A stretch of 64,000 bases of DNA from Gemmatimonadaceae bacterium. GTDB lineage: Bacteria > Gemmatimonadota > Gemmatimonadetes > Gemmatimonadales > Gemmatimonadaceae. Each line of letters starts with the position of its first letter. Within the stretch, counting starts at the first letter, position 1. The notes beneath the pieces are model-generated. The model searched no databases, was not told where the DNA came from, and saw only the letters and a list, made by a program, of their open reading frames with translations. Below are positions 18,647 to 26,484 of the stretch, in pieces. The stretch is taken from contig JACCRF010000077.1 in the NCBI GenBank assembly GCA_013813715.1, positions 19,316 to 83,315 on the forward strand, in the 5' to 3' direction. The translations under genes were made by a program, and so were the position numbers.

Positions 18647-20038
18647 GTGAGCGTCCGCCGAATTCTTTCGTCCTTCTGGATGCCGGCCCTCCTCTGGGCG
18701 GCAGGGCTTGCTTGCTACCATTTCCTGATGGCAGCGCTCAAGCCTGCCACGGGCGAGATCCTGCCCGAAACGTTTCCACTGTACGCCGAGATATTACCGG
18801 TCGCTGATGCATGGGTTGCCGCGCCTGTCTTGGTGTTCGTCACGTGGATGCTGCTGCTGCGGTGGTTCAACGGCCATTCGGGACACGATCCGATCCCGAT
18901 TCCAATCGTGCTCCTTTTCGTGCTGGCGATGAACGTCTCGATGGCAGTCACCCGCGACGGATTCTTCGCGCTGGCCGCACCGTTCACGCGGATCACCACG
19001 GAATACTTCGGTGACATCGGCAAGGTCAACGACGTGGGCGATTTCCTGCGCAATTATTCCCAGCTTTCGCCGACATTGTCACTGCACTCGGGAACGCATC
19101 CGCCAGGGCCCGTCCTGTACCTGTGGCTGGCCACGAAGCTTGTCGCGACGGGCACTCTGCGAAAGCTCTGGCTCGCGGTCGCGGCCGCGCTAGTCGGGAC
19201 TTCCCTTGCGTCGGTGCCGTTTTACAAGCTCGCGCGCCACCTGTACGGCGAAAAGGTCGGAAGATATGCGCTCGGCATGTACGTCGTGACGCCGAGCCTG
19301 GTGGTGTTCGGCGCGACATCGATGGACGGCGTGTTCCTCCTTTTTCCGATGATTGCCGTGTACTACTTCCACAAGAGCTGGAAAGAAGCCCCGATCCGGT
19401 ACTCGATCTACACCGGGCTCGCGCTGGCCGCGGGAATGATGTTCACGTTTGCAACGGTGTGCGTCGGATTTGTCTTCACGATCGAAGCGATTCTTTCACT
19501 TCGCAGGTCCCCGCTGTCGAAACGCATCTGGAAAAACCTCGTGTACGCGGGGGTCACCTTCGTCGCTGCGTATTGGCTGCTCTTCTACGCGACGGGGTAC
19601 AACCTGATCGACGTGTTGCGCACGGCCATGCGGACGGCCTCGATGCTGACGGGCTCGATGTACTCCGACATCCTGCACTACTTCAACGTCAGCGTCGCCA
19701 ACCTCGCGGCGTTTCTGATCGGCGCAGGGATCATCGCGGTCGCGCTCTGGTGGCGCGAGGTATGGAAGGCATGGGACGACTGGCGGGGGCGGAGAGAGCC
19801 CGATCTCATCGCTGGCGGTTTTGCCGCGGCGATCGTCGTGTTGACGTTCTCGACATTGTTCTCGACCGAGACCGAGCGGGTGCTGATGTTCCTGATCCCG
19901 TTCGTGCTGCTCCCGGCCGCCCGGAACCTGAACACCTATATGACTGCCCGACCAAACTCGAACGCATGGTACGGCGTCATCGTCCTGTTGTTCGTTCAGA
20001 CGCTCGCTACGCAGCTCGCGCTTTACACTGGTTGGTGA
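18647..20038 (+). CDS. GT39-like integral membrane glycosyltransferase
   Basis: 463 residues, about ten transmembrane helices, GTG start. The pattern is that of the PMT/ArnT (GT39/GT83-type) superfamily: an early luminal acidic motif (VTRDGFFALAAPF), then HSGTHPPGPVLYLWLATKLV, where HPPG is a common signature, followed by alternating long helices. Such enzymes transfer sugars from polyprenyl-phosphate donors to lipids or proteins at the outer face of the inner membrane. Substrate unknown. It stands directly downstream of the last tRNA-Ile fragment and is convergent with the CHAT-fusion gene 39 bases on. Confidence 0.72.
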   Translation: MSVRRILSSFWMPALLWAAGLACYHFLMAALKPATGEILPETFPLYAEILPVADAWVAAPVLVFVTWMLLLRWFNGHSGHDPIPIPIVLLFVLAMNVSMAVTRDGFFALAAPFTRITTEYFGDIGKVNDVGDFLRNYSQLSPTLSLHSGTHPPGPVLYLWLATKLVATGTLRKLWLAVAAALVGTSLASVPFYKLARHLYGEKVGRYALGMYVVTPSLVVFGATSMDGVFLLFPMIAVYYFHKSWKEAPIRYSIYTGLALAAGMMFTFATVCVGFVFTIEAILSLRRSPLSKRIWKNLVYAGVTFVAAYWLLFYATGYNLIDVLRTAMRTASMLTGSMYSDILHYFNVSVANLAAFLIGAGIIAVALWWREVWKAWDDWRGRREPDLIAGGFAAAIVVLTFSTLFSTETERVLMFLIPFVLLPAARNLNTYMTARPNSNAWYGVIVLLFVQTLATQLALYTGW

Positions 20039-20077
20039 AGGGAAGGCCGCAGGTCGCGGGGAATGGCAGATTCGGGC

Positions 20078-22360
20078 TCAGAGCGGCTGAACCTCGCCAC
20101 GCGCCGCGAATACGTCGATGACCACATCCAGCTTGTCCCTCTCCTCGAGCGCGAACGTCGTCTTTCGGTAGGTGCACGCTTCGTCGAAGGTCTTGTTGCG
20201 TTCGCAGACGTAGGTGGCTTCTACGAGCGCGATGTCACCCTGCGCGACCAACTTCACCAGCTCGTCGGCATCGGTCATTGTCCACCCCTCACCAAACTTG
20301 CTCGTCCGAATGCGGCCCTCGCGCTTACCCCAATACTCCTGCTGCGCTTTGTCAGTCAGCCAGTACCCGACGAACGTGTGGCCGTCGATGAGAACGATCA
20401 CGGGGTGGATGCCGACGTACTCCGCGCAAGCCGCGATCAGAAGCGCGAGATCGTGGCAGGTGCCAAGCTTGTGTTCGACGACCTCTGTGTGAGTACGGAC
20501 TATCTGCCCCGCCGGGCGCTTGGAAACCGAATCGAAGACGGGGCTGCCAGGAGGAGAGATGTAGGTAATCCCGATTGAATCGTCGCGCAGCGTCTGGAAG
20601 ATCGCCTTCATCTGCGTTGACACGTACTCGGGTTCAGGACTCTGGTAGCCATTGAAGGTGTCGTTCGGGTGACCGAGAGTACGCAGGACCTTCTTGGCGT
20701 AATCGAAGACTTTGAGCACGCCCTCATCGAACGGATTGACAAACGCCGGGATGAACGCCCAGGTATCCTCCTGATCGAGCCACTCTTTGGCGCCCATCCA
20801 TAGTGCCGTCCGAGTTTGTCCGGAGATGGTCGTGCCATCGGGCGAGGTCAGGGTCGCGGTGAAGCTGACTCGACGGCGACCGGCTTCACGATCGATAAGC
20901 TCGTGCAAAGACGGAAAGTGAATGTCGGTGGTGTTGACAGGCACGGCGCCTTTCTTGAGCTGCACCGTCTGGCGAAAGGTGGAAATGTTCGAGCCCGTGT
21001 CGCACTCGATGCAGAGGTGCACTTGCTGCTCGCTCGGTGACTCGATGCTGATGTGCTCGATCGGGTGCAGCCCATTAACAAGCAGAGCGGGGTTGATCGA
21101 CTGTCGTGGCCTGAACTCCAGGTGAAGGCCTTGCTGCGCGGGACTCACCGGCACGGACACGATCGCCGGAGAGTCCTGGACCAACGCAGCGGGCGCTGGA
21201 ACAGCTTCCTCTGGCGGGTGACCTGGCGTCGGTGTGGTCATCTTGCGGCCGCCCGCCCTTTTGGACGTGCCGGTTCTTTTCTTCGCGGCGACCTTTTTGA
21301 CCGATTCAACGGCCACATCGGCGCCAGCAAAAGGACGCCACGACACCCACTCAGGTGACGGGAGCCAGAGCACCGGGACATCCACTGGCAGCCGGGCAGT
21401 TCCGATCGTTCGCGCGAAAGAGCGAACCGCCAGGAGCGGCGACCTCCCCTCGAGCAGGCGCTGGTAGAAGTAGAACGTGAAATCGGCCGCGACGTCATCG
21501 TTAACCATGGCTGGCCAGCCGATCGCGACGACTTTCAGAGAACGCGCGATTTGTTCGCATCCGCGAAGTCCGGCGTGACAGGCATTCACGACCACCATCC
21601 GCAGATGCCGGTTCTTGCTCAGCGCCTCGTTAACGTCATCGAGCGGTACCGCGTCGATCGGGCGGCTGGACGTTGTAGCGGACGGGCGGCGCGACGAAGA
21701 CCTCTTAGGGGACGCGCCAGTAGTCGGGACGGCCAACTGGCCGCTCTCGAGGACGAGCGACGGCGGCGAAAGATGCAGCACGCCGATGCCGTCTGTCGCG
21801 CAGGCCTCGAGAAACTGCGCGCGTGTGGCATCGGCGAGCATCTGTAGTTGCAGATGGCGGCTGTCCACTTTGCGCGGAAACTCCTGCAGCTCGCGTATGA
21901 CACCAGGGAGCGGGTACCCGGTGAGGTTTGTCCAACCCGCCAACAGCATCCGGAGCGAAGCGGCGGCCGCAGGGTGGGACTCCCCGTTGAGCTGACACAC
22001 GCGGACTACGGACACCCGTCCCGCGGCGTTTCCCGTCGGCAGGAGGATCTCCTCCCAGGGCAGGCTCGAAAGTCGGACGTCTTCCGCGTGAACGCACAGA
22101 ACCGAGTCGCCGTCCAGATCGGATGTCCATTGTTGAAACCAAGGGGCGAATCCGGGCGGATCGAAGTCCTCGGCGTATCGGCGAAGGACGCGGGCGCGCA
22201 GCGCAGCGTCCGAGTACTCGTGCTCCTTGATGTCGGCCTGAAGCTTCTCCGCCACACCTACAGCGGGTCCGTCGAATGTCTGACGAGATCCGTTCGAACT
22301 GACCGTGAATACAACGTTCTCTGCAGGCGAAAGGGACAAGTTCAGCGTCACCGTGCTCAT
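20078..22360 (-). CDS. CHAT-like protease domain fused to sandwich and transglutaminase-like domains
   Basis: 760 residues. Residues about 85-335 resemble a CHAT (caspase/separase-clan) domain: the strand-Cys motif VVVNACHAG (Cys261) is canonical, as are SLPWEEILLP and GWPAMVNDDVAADFTFYFYQ. The His strand reads GIGVLHLSPPS (His196), where typical CHAT proteins have HFxGHG, so the usual catalytic His may be absent. A Lys/Arg/Ala-rich linker (about 353-373) follows, then a probable beta-sandwich (about 410-525). The last part is a transglutaminase-like domain with KLGTCHDLALLIAACAE (Cys635) and IDGHTFVGYWLTD (His661). The last two domains match my recollection of the front part of DUF4011-type helicase proteins, which have been linked to defence. 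It is cytosolic, with no signal or membrane segment. Role inferred: sensor or effector in a conflict system. Confidence 0.8.
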   Translation of the reverse strand: MSTVTLNLSLSPAENVVFTVSSNGSRQTFDGPAVGVAEKLQADIKEHEYSDAALRARVLRRYAEDFDPPGFAPWFQQWTSDLDGDSVLCVHAEDVRLSSLPWEEILLPTGNAAGRVSVVRVCQLNGESHPAAAASLRMLLAGWTNLTGYPLPGVIRELQEFPRKVDSRHLQLQMLADATRAQFLEACATDGIGVLHLSPPSLVLESGQLAVPTTGASPKRSSSRRPSATTSSRPIDAVPLDDVNEALSKNRHLRMVVVNACHAGLRGCEQIARSLKVVAIGWPAMVNDDVAADFTFYFYQRLLEGRSPLLAVRSFARTIGTARLPVDVPVLWLPSPEWVSWRPFAGADVAVESVKKVAAKKRTGTSKRAGGRKMTTPTPGHPPEEAVPAPAALVQDSPAIVSVPVSPAQQGLHLEFRPRQSINPALLVNGLHPIEHISIESPSEQQVHLCIECDTGSNISTFRQTVQLKKGAVPVNTTDIHFPSLHELIDREAGRRRVSFTATLTSPDGTTISGQTRTALWMGAKEWLDQEDTWAFIPAFVNPFDEGVLKVFDYAKKVLRTLGHPNDTFNGYQSPEPEYVSTQMKAIFQTLRDDSIGITYISPPGSPVFDSVSKRPAGQIVRTHTEVVEHKLGTCHDLALLIAACAEYVGIHPVIVLIDGHTFVGYWLTDKAQQEYWGKREGRIRTSKFGEGWTMTDADELVKLVAQGDIALVEATYVCERNKTFDEACTYRKTTFALEERDKLDVVIDVFAARGEVQPL

Positions 22361-22625
22361 TGCCCGGCGCCTCGCGCTGACTCAAGTCGCGGGCTTTTCG
22401 CCCACTCGAGTTCCCTGGTCACTGGCCCTCCGCCGAAAAATTAAGACTGGCCTGCCCTGCGGTCTGAGCTATCATCTATCTCGGAATGCATGCGCACAAG
22501 GAGTTCCTCCCCATCGCGGTGCCGACGACGGACGCAAGACCCCCTACGAGAAAATTGACGAGACTGCTTCCGGGGTCGAGTTGGAGCCGGCAGCTCGTCC
22601 AGTGCGGCGTGAGCCGGCATTACGG
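22361..22625. other. Intergenic space upstream of the CHAT-fusion gene
   Basis: 265 bases between the CHAT-fusion start (minus strand) and the MerC-like remnant (plus strand). It must hold promoters for both directions. I see no gene, RNA structure or repeat in it. Confidence 0.4.
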
Positions 22626-23004
22626 ATGCTCAGCTCACTGGCCTCCGTCGGAGTGGCGTTTTTCCCGAAATGTCCGATCTGTTGGGCCGCTTGTCTGAGT
22701 GTTCGGAATTGCGGGTCTGAATCACATTCCCTACTCACCGTGGCTGCAACCGTTACTCGTCGCGGTGATGTTGATCAACCTTGTCAGCGTGTGGCTCCGC
22801 GGGCGTGCAACGGGTCGAATGAGTGCGTTTTGTCTCGTCAGCGCCGGTGCTCTTGCCATCCTTGTCTCCATGCGGCTGGGCCGGGAAAACGCGGCCGCCT
22901 GGGGAGTCGCCTTGACTCTTGCAGGTTCGTTGTTGAACGCGCTGGGCGCCACGAACGGCCGGGGAATGCACCTCCCGCCATTGAGAGGTGCGCCCCTCCG
23001 ATGA
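22626..23004 (+). pseudogene. MerC-like small membrane protein, frameshifted
   Basis: Two frames together give one protein. From ATG 22626, MLSSLASVGVAFFPKCPICW then AACLS is the N-terminal helix with the PKCPxCW motif of a MerC-like family of small membrane proteins. At about 22697-22701 the reading must change frame to continue as VFGIAGLNHIPYSPWLQPLL and three further hydrophobic segments ending near 23004. In the first frame the sequence after the junction degenerates; in the second, a TGA lies immediately before the GTG at 22699. A loss of two bases or gain of one explains it. This is either a recent pseudogene or a sequencing error. Related proteins are implicated in mercury or thiol-metal handling, but that function is not established here. 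Confidence 0.65.
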
Positions 23005-23046
23005 TTCCCCGAGACCGACACCGCTGGTCTCGGCCCGCTAGCGACC

Positions 23047-24087
23047 CTACTCCGACATCTGCACCCTGAGCGGTTCAGTAAGCTCGGCCGTGATTCTTCC
23101 GCCGTCGGGCACACACTGGGCGTAGCTACCGCTCCGACCAGCCATCACCGCACCGGTTATCGCCCCGCCGGCAGCTCCAATAACAGTCGCTTTGGCATCT
23201 CTGCCCAGCACTTGCCCGAGAACGGCACCGACTCCGGCACCCGCGGCGATTTTTCCTGCCTTTCCGCCGCGCGACCCGGTGCGAACCTTTTTCACTTCCG
23301 CGTACGTCACACGCGAGCTCACTGGATAAGTTCGCCCATTGAAGGTAAGGGACTCGATGCGCATGCCGATCTCCGATTTCCCGTTCCTTCCCGTGACTCC
23401 TGCAAGCGAAAGCACCTCGCCTCGAGCGGCGGCTCCACCGGGAATCACCGTACCGTTCGCGCGGATGACCGAAGCGGCGAGCGTGGCGTCGAACCCGTCG
23501 CCGACGTTGCTGGCATTGGTGCAGATCCGCTGGTCTGCCTGCAGTTCCAGCTGAGACCCGGCGGGAACGATCAGCCACATTCGGCTCGGTGCGCTCTCGC
23601 GCGCTGGCGCCCGCCCGGGTTCTGTTGTGACCGAAGCTGTCGACACTGATGTTGCCGACGCTACCGACGCGTTGCGTACTGTGCGCGCGCGTTGCGCTGT
23701 CCGCGAAACCCGCTGGCGGCGAGCTCGCTGACTTACGGTGCGATTGCTCTGCACCTGCCGGCGAGCGCGCCGCGGCGGTGCCTCCCGGTCGGCGGCACGG
23801 TTACGAACCGTCGCCACGCGGTCGGGCTCCGATGACGTGGGAGCTGGAGCGGCGGGAGCATTTTCAACCGTTGTTGCAACGACACCGCCGGAATTGACAG
23901 TCGAAGTCGTGTCGCCAAGCGTCGTGGACAAGGCGGTATCCTGATTTGCGCCAAGTACCTGAAGCGCCAGCGTGCTGTCCTGGGCGAGCGCGTCGGCAAC
24001 GGGCGCGACGTCGTTGCCGCACGCGGCCGAAGCGCCCGCCAGCGCGAGGCCGGCGAAAAGAGCAATAGTGCGCGTTGATCTATTCAT
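23047..24087 (-). CDS. Glycine-zipper lipoprotein
   Basis: 346 residues from ATG 24087; the upstream extension in the open frame lacks a signal and is probably not translated. MNRSTRTIALFAGLALAGAS then AACG gives a lipoprotein signal (Cys at about 23). Residues 30-170 are Ala/Thr/Arg-rich and probably disordered, with a basic stretch (RARRQRVSRTAQRARTVRN). The middle (WLIVPAGSQLELQADQRICT onward, including NGRTYPVSSRVTYAEVKK) is a compact beta-rich domain, and residues about 275-325 form a glycine zipper (GAGVGAVLGQVLGRDAKATV, then IGAAGGAITGAV) of the kind found in outer-membrane-associated proteins. Function unknown; probably cell-envelope integrity. Confidence 0.75.
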   Translation of the reverse strand: MNRSTRTIALFAGLALAGASAACGNDVAPVADALAQDSTLALQVLGANQDTALSTTLGDTTSTVNSGGVVATTVENAPAAPAPTSSEPDRVATVRNRAADREAPPRRARRQVQSNRTVSQRARRQRVSRTAQRARTVRNASVASATSVSTASVTTEPGRAPARESAPSRMWLIVPAGSQLELQADQRICTNASNVGDGFDATLAASVIRANGTVIPGGAAARGEVLSLAGVTGRNGKSEIGMRIESLTFNGRTYPVSSRVTYAEVKKVRTGSRGGKAGKIAAGAGVGAVLGQVLGRDAKATVIGAAGGAITGAVMAGRSGSYAQCVPDGGRITAELTEPLRVQMSE

Positions 24088-24248
24088 CAGCGGGTACCGT
24101 TGAACGAGGAATTGTGGGGGCCGCAGCGGCGACTGCAGCGCCGGGTGCGGGAGCGATTTCGTTGCGGAACCAGAGTGAACGGCCGTCAGACGGCTCGCAC
24201 TGATCAATACCCCCGGCAGGTTGGAAGGTGCCGTGGGTTTCGGGGATT

Positions 24249-25373
24249 CTATCTTCCCAGGCCCGCGTGCGATTTGTGTAGCATGGCGTGAATCGTCCCG
24301 TCGTCCACGCGCTCGAGGAATTGCGTGACAGCCGCGCGGTCACCGTGCAACAGCTGCGGCTGCACGCGTTCGAACGTAGCCCTCACTTTCGCCGGATCAC
24401 ACGTGCGTGACTCCGCTCGAATGCGCTCGGCCAGCGCCTCCGGGTCGTTCTCGTACACGACGAAGTTGGGAGACAGCTTCGGCTCGCGCGGCCCATGCAC
24501 GTTCTCGCTGATCCAGTGTGACGAGGCCCAGTAGATGTCGGGCATGAAAATCCGGCTGCCGCACGCCTGGAGCTCACAGATCGGAAGTCCGAAGCTCTCC
24601 ACGGATGAAAGGAAGTACATGGAGCTGCGGCGATAGATGGCGCGTATCTCATCCACGCTGTAACGGCCGTCGAGCACGACGTAGTCCGCTCCGGCGCGAC
24701 GCAGCGCCTCGATCTGAATTTCGCGGTACGCGAGATAGTGCGGGCGGTCCTGAGCGAAATCGACGAGGACGGAAAACCTGCCCTGCTGATCCGGGTAGAG
24801 CGATCCGTCATCGAGATCGAGGCCGATATGTGAGTATGGTAGCGGTCCCGGGGGCAGTCGGAGCTCCCGATCCACCGACGCCATCAGATACCAGTCGTAC
24901 CGCTCGAGTCCGAAGGCCCCTCGGTCGAAGATGCGCGTGGCATCTCTGCCGAGTCGCGTCTTTTCTCCGCGGAGGAGGAACCGCGCCCAGCTGTCCAGGG
25001 TCGGCAGGAAATGCAGGTCGTAGTTGACGATCGGCACTTCGGGCAGCCGCTCCCGCAGAAGCTCGACGTTGGGGAATGCGCTCTTGGCGAAGCTGCCGGG
25101 CACGTTGACGACGACGACAATGAGATCGACGTCGCCGAGCCTTTCGAAGAATTCGTCGAACGCGCGTCGGCTGGGAATGAGGCGGAGCGTGGAGCCGGCG
25201 ATCGAGCGAAGAGACGTCGGATCTATCGAGCGGCGGAGCGCGAGGTGATCGAGCCCGTCGTAATGCATCACCGGCTCTGCGCCGCACGCTTTCAACATGC
25301 GGGCGAGGCCTTCCGCCATCGGACGTACGAAGCTCGGCCGGTTGTTGGCGAGGATCGCTACCTTCACTGTCAT
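24249..25373 (-). CDS. GT-B-like glycosyltransferase or glycan-related protein
   Basis: 374 residues from ATG 25373 (MTVKVAILANNRPSFVRPMA); the frame is open 48 bases further upstream. The two-Rossmann layout is visible: an N-terminal half with DVDLIVVVVNVPGSFAKSAF and a C-terminal half with SMYFLSSVESFGLPICELQA followed by CGSRIFMPDIYWASS, the latter being the nucleotide-sugar-binding ESFGL/E pattern of GT4-type enzymes. Acceptor and donor are unknown. It is on the same strand as the glycine-zipper lipoprotein, 161 bases upstream of it, and near the GT39-like gene, which fits surface-glycan work. Confidence 0.72.
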   Translation of the reverse strand: MTVKVAILANNRPSFVRPMAEGLARMLKACGAEPVMHYDGLDHLALRRSIDPTSLRSIAGSTLRLIPSRRAFDEFFERLGDVDLIVVVVNVPGSFAKSAFPNVELLRERLPEVPIVNYDLHFLPTLDSWARFLLRGEKTRLGRDATRIFDRGAFGLERYDWYLMASVDRELRLPPGPLPYSHIGLDLDDGSLYPDQQGRFSVLVDFAQDRPHYLAYREIQIEALRRAGADYVVLDGRYSVDEIRAIYRRSSMYFLSSVESFGLPICELQACGSRIFMPDIYWASSHWISENVHGPREPKLSPNFVVYENDPEALAERIRAESRTCDPAKVRATFERVQPQLLHGDRAAVTQFLERVDDGTIHAMLHKSHAGLGR

Positions 25374-25580
25374 TCCGTTTGAATTGTCGCTAGTTGATGT
25401 CATCGGGCGGCGCATTCCCACGCACGGACATCCGGGCGCAAACGCCGCTCACCCCCCGCATCCTCGGCGGCAGCGTCAGCGCGGGGTTGTGTTCCGTTAC
25501 TCCGACATAGGCCAGCGCGGGCCAGCGCGCCACCGAAGGAGCAAGTGCCGTCAATCCCCGCGCGTCCGCCGAGGAAGTCG

Positions 25581-26366
25581 CTACATCTGCTCGAAATTCG
25601 TGCCCTCGCAACACCCGACCCAGCAACTGATCCATACGCCGCGGCTATGGGCGAAGCCGCCGGGCGCGAGTCCGTCCGGCGGAACGAGCGAAACCCGCGA
25701 AACCAGGCTGGCCAGCCTCACGTTCCCCTCGCGGGCACTGCGCTCAGACCGATAGAACGGAGTGTGCGCGCACTTCGGCATCTCGTAAAGGTGCACCGCC
25801 GAATATCTCCTTACCTTGGCGCCCCGTTCCGCTGCGCAAAAACCGGCAGTTGTCGCCACGGAGAGTCCCGTCGCTTCTCCGGTGACTCGCGAAATGCGGA
25901 AAAACCCAATTCGCCTTTGGCCTCTTGGCGTCAACCCCGCCCATAAATAGGCGGTGTCGTTCGCCGCCAGCCTGTACGAGCCGTACGGGCTCGCGCTGAG
26001 GTTGGTGATGACCGCCACGATGTAGCCCGGCCCGGCGCGAAGCGCGCCGTGGACCGAAACATGATGCGCCCTGCGTTCCGGAACGATGCGCAGGTGAACG
26101 GAATCCGCACCGCCGCATTCGCTCGTGTCGTGACAGCGCACCCACCCATCGAAAATGCTGTCGCGATGCCCAGGCGTGAAATCCAACCGTGCAAGGAAGT
26201 TCCTGGTCGAATCGCGATTCGCACCCGGGAAATCCGTCAGCCCGGGGGGAGGGCTGTAGTACTCTGGTTGATGAATCGGGCGGCAGCTTCCGAGCCCCAG
26301 GATCAGAGCAATGCTTAAGCTGGCCAACGGAAATCGGGTAAAACTAAGAAGCCTGATTCGCAGCAT
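25581..26366 (-). CDS. Orphan lipoprotein with Cys-rich C-terminus
   Basis: 261 residues with a lipoprotein signal (FPLASLSIALILGLGSC, Cys28). The mature part contains HDTSECGGADSVHLRIVPE, a stretch with VIVAVITNLSASPYGSYRL-type strands, and ends with GVWISCWVGCCEGTNFEQM, a cluster of three Cys that could bind metal or form disulfides. I recognise no family. The next 207 bases to the glycosyltransferase start carry only a weak overlapping frame. Outer-membrane location is inferred from the lipobox. Confidence 0.6.
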   Translation of the reverse strand: MLRIRLLSFTRFPLASLSIALILGLGSCRPIHQPEYYSPPPGLTDFPGANRDSTRNFLARLDFTPGHRDSIFDGWVRCHDTSECGGADSVHLRIVPERRAHHVSVHGALRAGPGYIVAVITNLSASPYGSYRLAANDTAYLWAGLTPRGQRRIGFFRISRVTGEATGLSVATTAGFCAAERGAKVRRYSAVHLYEMPKCAHTPFYRSERSAREGNVRLASLVSRVSLVPPDGLAPGGFAHSRGVWISCWVGCCEGTNFEQM

Positions 26367-26484
26367 CCTGCCCTCCTTGATTGGGTTTCCGCGCTGGCGA
26401 CCGGTGACGGCGCCCGGGGCGCTACCGTCTACCGTTCGGCGCTACATAGCATGATGTCTCGTGAAGGATGGTGAAGCTGAGCCT

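Noticed and set aside
18282..18650. Plus-strand frame with an ordinary-looking N-terminus
   Set aside because: It changes to low-quality sequence and crosses a tRNA fragment; no homology can be asserted, so it is kept only as a comment.
22699..23004. The downstream part of the MerC-like gene as an independent protein
   Set aside because: It lacks the conserved first helix, which is present just upstream in another frame; a frameshift explains the data better.
25390..25635. Short minus-strand frame between the lipoprotein and the glycosyltransferase
   Set aside because: It overlaps the lipoprotein gene by 55 bases and shows no motif or ribosome-binding site.
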